Shown: positions 26,390-36,146, counted from the stretch's first letter. The stretch is DNA of 64,000 bases from Saprospiraceae bacterium (GCA_016710585.1 JADJVN010000002.1:62001-126000), one strand, 5' to 3'. Made by a program: numbers and translations. The notes: generated by a model from the letters alone, not told the origin.

Positions 26390-28654
26390 ATGTGTATTAA
26401 ATCCAGATTTATTCTTATTATCGGCATTTTTCTGTTATTAATTAACAGAAATTTTGCCCGTCATATTGTAGGAGGAGAGATTTATTATGAGTGTATTGGA
26501 ATGGATCCTGTTAATAATAGAGTGACATTTCAATTTACAATGAATGTGTATAGAGATTGTTTTAGCACGAATTCAGCTGAACTAGATCCTGAGGCGCAAA
26601 TTGGTTTTTATGTTCAAAACTCTTCTTTAAATTATGTCCCTTATGGGACAGCGGATGTCAAACTTAGTTCAAGTCGCACTTTAGATCCAACAAATAATAA
26701 TCCTTGCATCATTCCACCACGTGTATGTGTGCAAGAAGGTGTTTATACTTTTACAAGAACTTTTGATATCATCAATAGCAGCTATGTAGTAGTGTATCAA
26801 AGATGTTGTAGGAATAATACCATTTCAAATATCCTTGATCCAGATAAACAGGGAGCTGCATTTTACGTAGAGATCACACCTGAGGCCCAAAGACTATGTA
26901 ACAGTTCTCCAAGGTTTAAAAATTTTCCACCTATTGTTATATGTGGTGGTGTATTACTTAATCTGGATCATGGCGCAACAGATAAAGAAAATGATTTGAT
27001 AACCTATGAATTCTGTGCACCTTTCTCCGCTGGTGGACAAAATGGAAGTAATGGTGTAGGTAAAATAGATGATTGTAATGGTGTAATGCCAAATCGATTT
27101 AATTGTCCACCTCCATTTAAGACAGTTACATTTCTTTCACCAACATATACATCCAATACACCACTAGCTGGAAATCCTGTAGTAAAGATCGACCCATCAA
27201 CTGGATTGATAACTGGCATCCCAGAAAAAATTGGCCAATTTGTGGTAGGCGTTTGTATCAAAGAATATCGCTCTGGAGTCTTGCTCAGTGTGGTGCGACG
27301 AGATTTTCAGTTTAATGTCGCTCAATGTGATATTAAAGTCTCTGCACGAATTCAAGCGGATAGTATATCAAAAGATCAAGAATTCATCGTCAATACTTGC
27401 GGAAATAATACTGTTGATTTTATTAATCAAAGTATTAAAAAAGAGAATATTCGAAGTTTTGATTGGTTTTTTAGAATTGGAACAGATACGATACGTGGCA
27501 ATACAGAACATGTAAAAGTGACATTTCCAAATATTGGAACTTATAGGGGGCAAATGATTTTAAACAAAGGAGTCGAATGTTCCGATACTGCTTTTATCAA
27601 CGTCAATGTTTTTCCAGGGATCAATGCAAATTTTAACTATTCTTATGACACTTGTATTGCAGGACCAGTCAGTTTCACTAATTTTTCTAAATCTGGTAGC
27701 GGCAATATTACAAACAATGATTGGTTATTTGAAGCCAATGGTCAATCAACACTAAAAGATCCAAGTTATATATTCAAAACACCTGGGAATAAAGCTATAA
27801 GATTGGAGGTGAGGGATATCAATGGATGTATTGATGACACAACCGCAATAATTCCTTATTTTCCAGTTCCCAGTCTTCTTGTAGTTGATCCTGGAATATT
27901 TGAAGGTTGCGAACCTCTTGATGTTTTTTTTGAAAATTTATCTATTCCTATTGACTCTACTTATGATATCACTTGGGATTTTGGTGATGGTACTTTTTCT
28001 GACAGGATTTCCCCGAATCATACTTATCAGAATAAAGGACTTTATTCAGTGAGACTGTCAGTGACTTCACCTATTGGGTGTCATACCGAAATAAATTATC
28101 CTGATTGGATCACAGTAAAGGAATCACCCAAAGCAGCTTTCGATTATTCACCAGAGATACTGAGTTCATTCAACAATAAAATAGCCATCACAGACTATTC
28201 ACTTAGAGCGAAAACTGTTGAATATATTCTCTCTACAGGGGAGAAATTAAGACTTCGAAATCCAGTCTACACATTTAGAGATACAGGAATCTATCATATT
28301 AAACAAATCGCAATTCATGAAAATGGATGTATCGATACCCTATTACAAATTTTGGACATTGAACCGAAAGTGACTTTTTTTATGCCCAATGTCTTTACAC
28401 CAAATGGTGATGGAAAAAATGAAGAATTTCTAGGTAAAGGAGCAACTGAGTTCATGCAAAATTTTCAAATGACCATTTGGGATAGATGGGGAGGTAGATT
28501 ATTCACAAGCAAAGATCCAAATCTAGGTTGGAATGGTAGATTTGATAACACTGGAGAGTTTGTTCCAAATGGTGTTTATATATATACTTTAGAGTATAAT
28601 ACAGCTAGAAAAAAGCATATAGAACTTAAGGGTTTCGCTACTGTACTCAGATGA
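26390..28654 (+). CDS. PKD-domain surface protein with T9SS type B (gliding-motility) C-terminus
   Basis: 754 residues. The signal peptide (FILIIGIFLLLINRNFA) is followed by HIVGGEIYYECIGMD, the standard opening of a widespread Bacteroidota family of large surface proteins. One clear PKD domain (ITWDFGDGTFSDRISPNHTY, about residue 525) and at least two weaker PKD-like domains follow. The last 90 residues are the type B sorting domain: FMPNVFTPNGDGKNEEF, TIWDRWGGRLF and FVPNGVYIYTLEY. It should be exported by Sec and T9SS and kept on the surface; a role in adhesion or gliding is inferred from the family. Confidence 0.85.
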   Translation: MCIKSRFILIIGIFLLLINRNFARHIVGGEIYYECIGMDPVNNRVTFQFTMNVYRDCFSTNSAELDPEAQIGFYVQNSSLNYVPYGTADVKLSSSRTLDPTNNNPCIIPPRVCVQEGVYTFTRTFDIINSSYVVVYQRCCRNNTISNILDPDKQGAAFYVEITPEAQRLCNSSPRFKNFPPIVICGGVLLNLDHGATDKENDLITYEFCAPFSAGGQNGSNGVGKIDDCNGVMPNRFNCPPPFKTVTFLSPTYTSNTPLAGNPVVKIDPSTGLITGIPEKIGQFVVGVCIKEYRSGVLLSVVRRDFQFNVAQCDIKVSARIQADSISKDQEFIVNTCGNNTVDFINQSIKKENIRSFDWFFRIGTDTIRGNTEHVKVTFPNIGTYRGQMILNKGVECSDTAFINVNVFPGINANFNYSYDTCIAGPVSFTNFSKSGSGNITNNDWLFEANGQSTLKDPSYIFKTPGNKAIRLEVRDINGCIDDTTAIIPYFPVPSLLVVDPGIFEGCEPLDVFFENLSIPIDSTYDITWDFGDGTFSDRISPNHTYQNKGLYSVRLSVTSPIGCHTEINYPDWITVKESPKAAFDYSPEILSSFNNKIAITDYSLRAKTVEYILSTGEKLRLRNPVYTFRDTGIYHIKQIAIHENGCIDTLLQILDIEPKVTFFMPNVFTPNGDGKNEEFLGKGATEFMQNFQMTIWDRWGGRLFTSKDPNLGWNGRFDNTGEFVPNGVYIYTLEYNTARKKHIELKGFATVLR

Positions 28655-28762
28655 TCGACAAAATTATTTTATCTATTTAAGAATTGTTTAACCATGCTAT
28701 CTTTTTGAATTGCAACATTTTAATTAATTTTGTGGTTGATTCTAAAAAAAATACTAAGAAAA

Positions 28763-29278
28763 ATGTTACAAATGCTTTTAAAAAATTCTAGATTTCTAAG
28801 TTTGACTTTTGTTGTTTGCTTGGCGATCAGCGCATGTGCGCAAAAACCAGCGGTCAATAAAGCTGAAAACGAAGGTTGGATTACAAGTTTGGATGAAGCA
28901 GTTGCCTTATCTAAAAAATCAGGAAAACCAATTATGGCAAATTTTACAGGAAGCGATTGGTGTGGCTGGTGTAAGAGACTTACTTCAGCAGTATTTTCAA
29001 AAGATGAATTTAAAACTTGGGCTTCAAAAAATGTGGTGTTGTTAGAATTGGATTTTCCAAGATTTAAACAATTGCCAACTGAATTGCGCAATCAAAACCA
29101 AGCACTTCAACAACAATTTCAAGTTGGTGGATTTCCTACGATTTGGGTGTTTGATGCTGCTCAAAATAAATCGACCAAGCAATTTGAATTTACTCAATTA
29201 GGAAGAACTGGATACAAGCCTACAGTAGCTGAATTTACAACTGACGTTGATCAAATGATCGCTAGAAGAAAAAAATAA
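28763..29278 (+). CDS. Thioredoxin-family lipoprotein
   Basis: 172 residues. The ATG at 28763 starts a lipoprotein signal with lipobox ISAC (residue 24 or nearby). The thioredoxin-like domain has the active site DWCGWCKRLT, the form seen in DUF255/thioredoxin_7 proteins, followed by VVLLELDFPR and the cis-proline loop VGGFPTIWVFD. It is likely a membrane-anchored periplasmic thiol-disulfide protein. A -7-like TAATTTTG occurs at 28725-28732. A terminator follows the gene, so it is probably monocistronic. Confidence 0.85.
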   Translation: MLQMLLKNSRFLSLTFVVCLAISACAQKPAVNKAENEGWITSLDEAVALSKKSGKPIMANFTGSDWCGWCKRLTSAVFSKDEFKTWASKNVVLLELDFPRFKQLPTELRNQNQALQQQFQVGGFPTIWVFDAAQNKSTKQFEFTQLGRTGYKPTVAEFTTDVDQMIARRKK

Positions 29279-29297
29279 TTTTATTTATTAAATTTTT

Positions 29298-29332
29298 AAA
29301 GCCTCATATTCTTGGAATATGGGGCTTTTTTG
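29298..29332 (+). terminator. Rho-independent terminator after the thioredoxin lipoprotein
   Basis: AAAGCCTCATATTC pairs with GAATATGGGGCTTT (14 positions, one T-G pair) around TTG, followed by T residues; 20 bases past the stop codon. Confidence 0.88.
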
Positions 29333-29472
29333 CTATATATTAGATTTTTTTGATTAAAATAGATTTTTGATCTCAATTGGGTATAGAATTTGCTTCTCTG
29401 TCCAACGTAAATATTTAGCTCGTTTATTTTTTTAAATATAAACCAAATCTAAATTAATAAAAAATTACCGCA

Positions 29473-30465
29473 ATGAAAGCAATAATCCCAGTTGCAGGAG
29501 CAGGAACGAAATTAAGGCCAATTACTTACACACAACCAAAGCCTTTAATACCTGTTGCTGGGAAACCTATTATTGCATTTATAATCGATGAACTTATACA
29601 GGCTGGGATAGAAGATTTTGTTTTTGTCATTGGGTATTTGGGTGAAAAAATAAAATCTTATCTCGATGAGAATTATAGTCACATCAGAAAGCAATATGTA
29701 CTTCAAGGAGAAAGAGAAGGTTTGGGACATGCCATCTATTCATGCCGAGAATTTATAGACGATGGCGATCAAGTGATTATCCAACTAGGTGATTCACTTA
29801 TTGATATTGACTTTAATGTTTTTATTAATTCTAAATATTCTACTTTAGGGGTGAGCAAGGTAAGTGATCCTAGAAGATTTGGTGTCGTTGAATTAAATGA
29901 AAAAAATTTCGTAAAAAAACTTGTTGAAAAGCCTCAAATTCCGGTGACCAATTTGGCTATTGTGGGATTGTATTTTATTAAAGAATTTAGATTGCTCTTT
30001 AACGCACTTCAGTCAAATATTCAGAATGGCTTTAAGACAAGAGGAGAATATCATCTCACCGATGGATTAATGAAGATGGTAGAAGATGGATGTCGAATTG
30101 AAGTGATGGAAGTTAAAAATTGGTTTGATTGTGGGGGTAAGGAGAGTTTGCTAGAGACCAATGCCATCATGCTAGAGCGAAGTTACCACGATAGTAATCA
30201 ATTAGAGTGGGAAGGCAGTATCATCATACCGCCTGTAAATATAGGTAAAAACTGTACGATTAATCATTCTATCATAGGACCTAATGTAACGATTGGAGAA
30301 GATACAAAAGTAGATAATGCCATCCTTAAAGATGCCATCATTGGGAATTTTACAGTTATAGAAGATGTAGTACTCCAACATTCAATAATAGGGAATGATG
30401 CATTAATTCGAGGAAGATATCAAAGCTTTAATATTGGAGACAATACTGAGATTGATATGGTGTAA
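29473..30465 (+). CDS. Sugar-1-phosphate nucleotidyltransferase with left-handed beta-helix tail
   Basis: 330 residues. The N-terminal 235 residues are a nucleotidyltransferase domain: IIPVAGAGTKLRPITYTQPK (residues 4-23, the G-x-G-T-x-L-R-P-x-T signature), catalytic GDSLID near residue 110, and VEKPQIP. The C-terminal 85 residues contain hexapeptide repeats of a left-handed beta-helix (NIGKNCTINHSIIGPNVTIG). This is the long RmlA-like arrangement, as in glucose-1-phosphate thymidylyltransferases or mannose-1-phosphate guanylyltransferases. GAGTKLRP has Lys where GlgC-type enzymes often have Arg. The sugar and nucleotide cannot be fixed from sequence reading, and no dTDP-rhamnose gene is adjacent. 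Confidence 0.85.
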   Translation: MKAIIPVAGAGTKLRPITYTQPKPLIPVAGKPIIAFIIDELIQAGIEDFVFVIGYLGEKIKSYLDENYSHIRKQYVLQGEREGLGHAIYSCREFIDDGDQVIIQLGDSLIDIDFNVFINSKYSTLGVSKVSDPRRFGVVELNEKNFVKKLVEKPQIPVTNLAIVGLYFIKEFRLLFNALQSNIQNGFKTRGEYHLTDGLMKMVEDGCRIEVMEVKNWFDCGGKESLLETNAIMLERSYHDSNQLEWEGSIIIPPVNIGKNCTINHSIIGPNVTIGEDTKVDNAILKDAIIGNFTVIEDVVLQHSIIGNDALIRGRYQSFNIGDNTEIDMV

Positions 30466-30618
30466 AATTTTTACAGACAGGTAAGCTCTTTAGTTTGTCA
30501 TATTCCCTAAAATAAAATTTCTAATAAATTAGTTATTATCTATAAATCCGCTTTAGTCAATTTTTTAAAAATAGATTATTGCTTGATTTTTTATTACAGA
30601 AGTTAAATTATCCATAGC

Positions 30619-30987
30619 ATGATGAATTTGAATTATTTGATAATTGTTTCAATGTTGATATTTAGTATAGGCTGCAAGTCTGATCGCGATAGCTTTAATA
30701 ATATCCTCGGTGAATGGAAATGTAGTCAATGGACCACTAGGTCCCAATCGATCAATAAATGCAATGATCAAGTTAAATTTATTTTTAGACCTGATAAAAG
30801 TTATAGCTCTTTCCTTGGAATCGAAGAATCAGGGACTTTTTTTATTGAAACTCAGATGTTGCATGTAAGTCCAAAAGACAAGATGCAGTTCTCTGTAAAA
30901 ATTCAGACCAATAATAAAGATAGTCTGGTATTATTGATGAATAGTGGAGGAGAATTGGAAGAAATGATCTTAACTAAAGTCCATTAA
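30619..30987 (+). CDS. Small lipoprotein, lipocalin-like
   Basis: 122 residues. The lipoprotein signal MMNLNYLIIVSMLIFSIGCK puts the lipidated Cys at residue 19. The mature part begins with NNILGEWKCSQW and later has VKFIFRPDKSYSSF and ESGTFFIETQMLHVSPKD. The pattern 'GxWxxx ... FxxDGxxxx ... GxYxixxxxLxl' is typical of Bacteroidota lipocalin-like domains of unknown ligand. It stands alone between the nucleotidyltransferase and rplY and converges with the latter. Confidence 0.7.
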   Translation: MMNLNYLIIVSMLIFSIGCKSDRDSFNNILGEWKCSQWTTRSQSINKCNDQVKFIFRPDKSYSSFLGIEESGTFFIETQMLHVSPKDKMQFSVKIQTNNKDSLVLLMNSGGELEEMILTKVH

Positions 30988-31050
30988 TATACTATCTACC
31001 TTGATCAAAAAATCAATGTAAACTGAATTATTTCAATAAGATTTAAATAA

Positions 31051-31653
31051 TTATTTCTTAGCGCCTTTAGCAGCAGCAGCAGCTGTCTCAGCAGCAGCAG
31101 ATTTTAAAGCTCTTGTTACTTCAACAGATACAACTGGAGTTGCTTGAGTATTGACAAATTCAACACCTTCTATTGTTTTAATATCTCGAATCCTCATCGT
31201 CTGTCCTACCTCAAGCGTGGTCACGTCAAGCGTTACTTCAGTAACCATTTTTTCAGGTGTTGTTTTGCATTTAACTGTTCTCAGTTTTTGAAGTAATTTT
31301 CCACCTGTTTTTACACCCGCAGCATTTCCTATAATTCTCAAAGGCACTTCGATTCTGATAGTCTCGCCTTTTACCAATTTTAAGAAATCAATATGAATCA
31401 CCTTGTCAGTAACTGGGTGGAATTGGAGTTCTTTTAGTATGCACTGATGAACTTTGCCTCCTAAATTAATGTCAATAACCTTGAAATCAGGAGTATAAAT
31501 GATATGTCTAAGATCAGCTGGAGTTGCATTAAATTGGATATTCTCTCCTTTTGAATATAATACACAGGGAACTAAGCCACTATTTCTGTATGTTTTTGCA
31601 GCAGATTTGCCATTTTTAGTTCTTTCTTGGCCGTTAAGCGCGATCGTATTCAT
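31051..31653 (-). CDS. rplY: 50S ribosomal protein L25, long (Ctc) form
   Basis: Binds 5S rRNA in the large subunit. 200 residues, so it is the two-domain CTC form. The N-terminal domain has GKSAAKTYRNSGLVPCVLYS and ELQFHPVTDKVIHIDFLKL; the C-terminal TL5 domain has VPLRIIGNAAGVKTGGKLL. The tail is Ala/Lys-rich (AAAETAAAAAKGAKK). It lies 125 bases downstream of prs on the same strand, the conserved prs-rplY order of Bacteroidota and many other bacteria, which supports the call. Confidence 0.95.
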   Translation of the reverse strand: MNTIALNGQERTKNGKSAAKTYRNSGLVPCVLYSKGENIQFNATPADLRHIIYTPDFKVIDINLGGKVHQCILKELQFHPVTDKVIHIDFLKLVKGETIRIEVPLRIIGNAAGVKTGGKLLQKLRTVKCKTTPEKMVTEVTLDVTTLEVGQTMRIRDIKTIEGVEFVNTQATPVVSVEVTRALKSAAAETAAAAAKGAKK

Positions 31654-31778
31654 ATCTTAAAATTTTATAACAAAATGATTAAAAGGAGCGCAAAGATAAG
31701 ACTATTATAGATTTTTGAATAAAAAATTTATCTTTTTTATAGAAATTAAACCTAAATCCTTTGCTTTCCTAGCTTTTA

Positions 31779-32702
31779 TTACATAAATAGTGCTGAAATA
31801 GACCTATGTTCGTGAGTATTACGTATTGCTCTAGCAAATAGTTTTGCAGAGCTCAATACCTTGATTTTGGGACTTGTCTGCCTCAATGGGATCGTATTAG
31901 TGACTATCAGTTCGCTGAGCTTTGATTTTTCAATATTTTCATAAGCCTTACCAGATAGTACAGGATGGGTACACATAGCTTTGACGCTAATTGCTCCTTT
32001 TTCTATAAGAGCTTCGGCCGCTTTGCACAAGGTGCCAGCTGTGTCTACAATATCATCTATCAAAATAATCTCTTTACCAGCCACATCACCAATAACAGTC
32101 ATGCTCTCTACTTCATTAGCTTTTTTACGATATTTATCACAAATTACTAACTCTTTTTGAAAATGCTTAGCATAAGTTCTTGCCCTTTTTACTCCGCCAA
32201 CATCTGGACAAGCAAAAACAACATTTTCTATACCTGTTTCTTCTAAATAAGGCATAAAAATGGCCTCACTCTTCAAGTGGTCAACTGGAATATCAAAAAA
32301 TCCTTGTATTTGGTCTGCATGAAGGTCCATAGTCATGATGCGGTTAGCTCCTGCTGCTTGGATAATATTGGCCACTAATTTTGCAGATATAGGTACTCTT
32401 GGCTTATCTTTTCTATCTTGTCTTGCGTATCCATAATAAGGGATTACAGCAATAATATAATCTGCAGAAGCCCTTTTAGCGGCATCAATCATAAGTAATA
32501 ACTCCATGATATTCTCAGCAGGAGCTGCAGTAGTTTGAATAAAAAAAACGTATTCGCCTCTTACAGATTCATTAATTACTGGCTGCATTTCACCATCACT
32601 AAATTTTGAAATCTGGATGTCTCCAAGTGGTGATCCATAATGATCGGCTATGTCTTCTGCCAAATATCTTGAATTTGTTCCTGAAAATAATTTTACATTC
32701 AT
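31779..32702 (-). CDS. prs: Ribose-phosphate pyrophosphokinase
   Basis: Makes 5-phosphoribosyl-1-pyrophosphate from ribose-5-phosphate and ATP for purine, pyrimidine, His, Trp and NAD synthesis. The ATG at 32702 (MNVKLFSGTNSRYLAEDIA) gives 307 residues and is preferred to the TTG at 32720. It has the ATP/R5P-binding loop FFIQTTAAPAENIMELL, the flexible-loop region YYGYARQDRKDKPRVPISAK, the Mg2+ site DLHADQIQGFFDIPVDHL and the PRPP loop IILIDDIVDTAGTLCKAA. It is a cytoplasmic hexamer in homologues. Upstream, divergently, lies the damaged SET-domain gene with 90 bases between starts. Confidence 0.96.
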   Translation of the reverse strand: MNVKLFSGTNSRYLAEDIADHYGSPLGDIQISKFSDGEMQPVINESVRGEYVFFIQTTAAPAENIMELLLMIDAAKRASADYIIAVIPYYGYARQDRKDKPRVPISAKLVANIIQAAGANRIMTMDLHADQIQGFFDIPVDHLKSEAIFMPYLEETGIENVVFACPDVGGVKRARTYAKHFQKELVICDKYRKKANEVESMTVIGDVAGKEIILIDDIVDTAGTLCKAAEALIEKGAISVKAMCTHPVLSGKAYENIEKSKLSELIVTNTIPLRQTSPKIKVLSSAKLFARAIRNTHEHRSISALFM

Positions 32703-32792
32703 GATGGAAAATTTCTGCAAACCTACAATATTTATTCCTTAATCAAATTGTATTGCTCTTGCTTTTTAAATTATTGTAGTTTTGTAGCTGAT

Positions 32793-33210
32793 ATGCAAAG
32801 AATTCCAGGTTTGTTTTTTGCCCCTTCAAAGCTTGTGGGAAGAGGCGTTTTTACAGCAGAAGATATAGTGAAGGGGACGACTTTGAGATTGCTCCAATTA
32901 TCGAAATCCCTGAGTCAGAAGTTGATGTCATACATCATACTGAATTGCATGACTACTATTTTGTTTGGGGTGAACAGGATGAAAAGGCAGCTATTGCGTT
33001 GGGATATGGTTCTTTGTATAACCATTCTTATTCCCCAATGCCAATTATATATTTGATTTGGATGCTCAGACGATTGAATTTTTTGCTCTGAAAAAAATTA
33101 AAGCTGGAGAGGAAATTACAATAAATTATCACGGTGATCCAGATGTTAAAGATGAACTTTGGTTTGACAAAACGGGTCAAAGAATAAAAAGGATCAAGGC
33201 GAAATTATGA
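32793..33210 (+). pseudogene. SET-domain protein (lysine methyltransferase-like), split by two one-base deletions
   Basis: Three reading frames join into one protein: IPGLFFAPSKLVGRGVFTAE, then FEIAPIIEIPESEVDVIHHT to GYGSLYNHSYSPN, then ANYIFDLDAQTIEFFALKKI to EEITINYHGDP. These are the three SET landmarks: GRGVFA/T near the start, the NHSxxPNxxY cofactor and active-site block, and the GEExxxxY tail. One base is missing near 32877-32879 and one near 33036-33038. Repaired, it would be about 139 residues, the usual length of the small bacterial SET proteins. Its stop overlaps the ATG of aroA by four bases (ATGA). The target protein is unknown. The lesions may be read errors. Confidence 0.75.
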
Positions 33211-34436
33211 GCTTGAGGCTTGAAAAAAGAATTTTCCTAAAGAGAGCAAATATTTTTCTGCCTTCTTCAAAAAGTATTGCCAATCGTCTCTTGATCATCA
33301 ATGCTCTATTGAATAATATAGAGGCTATTGAGAATATGCCAACTTCAAAGGATACTCAAGATTTAATTGCAGCATTGCAAAGCGATTCCTATGATATTCA
33401 TGTAGGAGATGGTGGTACGACCTTTAGATTTGTCTTGGCTTATTTTTTTATAACAAATCAAGAAAAGATTATTGAAGCTACTACATCATTAAAATCAAGA
33501 CCTCATAAAACGCTTTTTGAAACTTTAGAAAAACTAGGTGCAAAAATTGAATTTTTAAATAAAGCATATCAATTACCCATTAAAATTTGTAAAAGAGATC
33601 AGCTTGAAATACAAATCAGTGAATTGGAAGTAGATATCGATAAAAGCAATCAGTTTTTAACAGCTTTACTTTTAATTTCGCCATCCTTTAATAAGGAATT
33701 TAAATTTTTTTGGAAGGGGAATTTTGTTTCAAAATCCTATATAGACATGACGCTTTATTTGATGAGCCAACATGGAATTAAAATTTCCAAAAAGCCCAAT
33801 TCAATTACAATCCATCCCTCTTTTTATCAAAGAAAAAGCTTTAAAGTAGAAGCGGATTGGAGCTCAGCGGCATTTTTTTATGCTCTAGCTGCCATTCAAG
33901 AAAGTCCAATAGAATGGGTTCTTATTGATTTGTTTAAGTCAGGACTGCAAGGAGATGAAAGGATAGCAGATATTATGATCGAATTCGGAATCGAAAGCAA
34001 AGAAACAGATCAAGGAGTATTGATTAGGAATGGAAATAAGTTCAAGGATACGATAGAAATTGATTTTAATAATTGTCCAGATTTATTTCCGCCAATAGCC
34101 ATCTGCGCCGCGATGAAAAAAGTAAATTTGATCGGTCTTCAAGTTCAACATTTGCACCACAAAGAATCTGATAGGTTAAGTGAATTAAAAGGCTTCTTAG
34201 AACAACATGGTTCATCTGTGAAAATTCTTGAAACTATGGATGGAGAAATGGTGACAGTGGATAATTCTAATTTTCAAGTAGCAGAGAATATCAACGTATT
34301 TAGTCAGAATGACCACAGATTAGCGATGTCTTATAGTCTTTTGAGTTATAGGTCGATAGTAACGATAGATGACGAGACAGTAGTAAAGAAATCTTTTCCA
34401 GATTTTTGGAAAGTTTTTGACTCAATTTCCTGCTGA
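33207..34436 (+). CDS. aroA: 3-phosphoshikimate 1-carboxyvinyltransferase (EPSP synthase)
   Basis: Transfers enolpyruvyl from PEP to shikimate-3-phosphate in the chorismate pathway. 409 residues. The substrate motif LPSSKSIANRLLIINAL (residues 18-34) and the PEP loop GDGGTTFRFVLAYFF (about residue 70) are diverged forms of PGSKSxxxRxLxLAAL and GNAGTxxR. The Lys-containing HKESDRLSELKGFLEQHG and NDHRLAMSYSLLS near the C-terminus are typical. The start codon overlaps the stop of the SET-domain gene, so the two are probably co-translated. The 1-base gap to the convergent gene at 34438 leaves no room for a separate terminator. It is more diverged than usual but all key blocks are present. Confidence 0.9.
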   Translation: MSLRLEKRIFLKRANIFLPSSKSIANRLLIINALLNNIEAIENMPTSKDTQDLIAALQSDSYDIHVGDGGTTFRFVLAYFFITNQEKIIEATTSLKSRPHKTLFETLEKLGAKIEFLNKAYQLPIKICKRDQLEIQISELEVDIDKSNQFLTALLLISPSFNKEFKFFWKGNFVSKSYIDMTLYLMSQHGIKISKKPNSITIHPSFYQRKSFKVEADWSSAAFFYALAAIQESPIEWVLIDLFKSGLQGDERIADIMIEFGIESKETDQGVLIRNGNKFKDTIEIDFNNCPDLFPPIAICAAMKKVNLIGLQVQHLHHKESDRLSELKGFLEQHGSSVKILETMDGEMVTVDNSNFQVAENINVFSQNDHRLAMSYSLLSYRSIVTIDDETVVKKSFPDFWKVFDSISC

Positions 34437-34437
34437 A

Positions 34438-34875
34438 TCATTTAACCCTTTCAACCTCATACAAAGAATACATCAAACGATTCACGTCAGAATAATTCAA
34501 TTTAAGCTTGCCTTTTATTTCTATTGACTCTGAGGTATAAGGAATTGCTTCTTTTGCCGAAACCTCCAATACAGTCTCAGGACCAGCAGCTCCACAAAAG
34601 AAACAGCTGCTATAAGGAAAAGCAGAAAACACAAATTCCTTATGACTCTTGTATCCGTCAGTTGGAATAATATACCCTTTGAGTCGAATTTCTTTAGTTT
34701 CGTACGATTTGATTTCTTTGCTAAATATAGGACGATCAACTTTGAGCCCTAAGAGATCATCGTATTCTTTTTTATAGGTTAACTTGCTCAATACGGTCCA
34801 CATGCTGGGACTTTGGGCAAGAATTGTATAACTAGAGAATGTTAACAAGCAAATAATTAAAATAAATTTATTCAC
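34438..34875 (-). CDS. Secreted DUF3299-like protein
   Basis: 145 residues with signal peptide MNKFILIICLLTFSSYTILAQ (written here only as its end, SSYTILAQ). The core IRLKGYIIPTDGYKSHKEFV followed by SAFPYSSCFFCGAAGPETVL matches the DUF3299-type pattern 'VxIxGYmiPl ... FlLs ... CxfCg', with the CFFCG cysteines as a possible metal site. The molecular function is not known to me. It is periplasmic or secreted, with no sorting domain. It is convergent with aroA and divergent from the reductase gene. Confidence 0.7.
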   Translation of the reverse strand: MNKFILIICLLTFSSYTILAQSPSMWTVLSKLTYKKEYDDLLGLKVDRPIFSKEIKSYETKEIRLKGYIIPTDGYKSHKEFVFSAFPYSSCFFCGAAGPETVLEVSAKEAIPYTSESIEIKGKLKLNYSDVNRLMYSLYEVERVK

Positions 34876-35132
34876 AATTTTATAAACGTGAAATTATAAT
34901 GTTTGTTTTCTGAAAAACTAGCTTTAGCTGCTGAATTTCGTTTGTTTCAATGACAGGCGATATAAAGCGAATTATTTCAATCATTTTTACCAGATTTTTA
35001 TAAAAAAAGTAGCTAATTGGGGTTATATTTGAGTGTTTGGGAATAATCTTAAAATTTAGGTATAAGTTTTTTGTCAACAAAATGTAAGTGTAAAAACTGA
35101 AAGCAATTTTTAGTGTTAGTAGCTTGTTGAAA

Positions 35133-36137
35133 ATGGAAATAAAACAGACAGATTTATTGATTATTGGGGCTGGACCTTGTGGTTTATTTACTGTATTTGA
35201 AGCAGGTTTATTAAAACTAAAATGCCATCTAGTGGATTATCTTCCCTTGCCTGGTGGACAGTTAACCGAGATCTATCCAAAAAAGCCTATATATGATATT
35301 CCCGGCTATCCAAGTGTGATTGCAGGCCAGTTAGTTGAGAATTTGATGGAACAAATTAAGCCTTTTAGTCCAGAGTTCACATTAGGAGAACGAGCTGAAT
35401 CATTGGAAAAGGTGGATAATGATTTCATACTAACCACACATCTTGGGACCAAGATAAAAGCAAAAGCAGTATGTATAGCTGGTGGATTAGGTTGCTTTGA
35501 GCCCAGAAAACCGCCTTTGCCAGAAATTGGAAATTTTGAGGATAAAGGCGTGGATTATATAGTCAAAGATCCTGAAAAGTATAGAGGAAAGAAGTTGGTC
35601 ATAGCTGGAGGAGGAGATTCAGCTATTGATTGGACTTATTTTCTTGCAGATATATGTGAAGAATTGACCCTAATACATCGTCGGACAGAATTTAGGGCGG
35701 CACTGGAAATGGTCGAAAAAGTGGTTCATTTAGCTGAGCAAAAAAAGATTAAGCTGATTACAGAATCTGAAGTGACAAAATTGGAAGGACGTCATAGTTT
35801 GGAGTCTTTGACCGTGCATACTCCTGAAGGAGATCAAACGATTTCAGCCAATTACTTTTTGCCTTTGTTTGGACTAAGTCCCAAGCTTGGACCAATAGCG
35901 GATTGGGGATTGAATTTAGATAAAAATGCCATAACAGTAGATACATTGGATTATTCTACAAACATAGAAGGCATCTTTGCTATTGGAGATATTAATACCT
36001 ACCCTGGAAAATTAAAGCTAATTCTTTGTGGATTTCATGAAGCAACTTTAATGGTGCAATCTGTGTTCAAAATAGTTAATAATGGAAAAAAGCCGAGTTT
36101 TAAATATACCACGGTCACTGGAATACAGAATATTTAA
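35133..36137 (+). CDS. Thioredoxin-reductase-type ferredoxin-NADP+ reductase
   Basis: 334 residues from the ATG at 35133. FAD-binding LLIIGAGPCGLFTVFEAGLL and NAD(P)-binding KKLVIAGGGDSAIDWTYFLA are the two dinucleotide folds, and the C-terminal FAD block is NIEGIFAIGDINTYPGK. The CxxC pair of true thioredoxin reductases is absent; instead PLPGGQLTEIYPKKPIYDIP is present, as in the homodimeric ferredoxin-NADP+ reductases of Bacillus and Chlorobium. A 2Fe-2S ferredoxin follows after 9 bases, which supports the substrate. It probably supplies or draws electrons between NADPH and that ferredoxin. Confidence 0.92.
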   Translation: MEIKQTDLLIIGAGPCGLFTVFEAGLLKLKCHLVDYLPLPGGQLTEIYPKKPIYDIPGYPSVIAGQLVENLMEQIKPFSPEFTLGERAESLEKVDNDFILTTHLGTKIKAKAVCIAGGLGCFEPRKPPLPEIGNFEDKGVDYIVKDPEKYRGKKLVIAGGGDSAIDWTYFLADICEELTLIHRRTEFRAALEMVEKVVHLAEQKKIKLITESEVTKLEGRHSLESLTVHTPEGDQTISANYFLPLFGLSPKLGPIADWGLNLDKNAITVDTLDYSTNIEGIFAIGDINTYPGKLKLILCGFHEATLMVQSVFKIVNNGKKPSFKYTTVTGIQNI

Positions 36138-36146
36138 GGAATTCAT

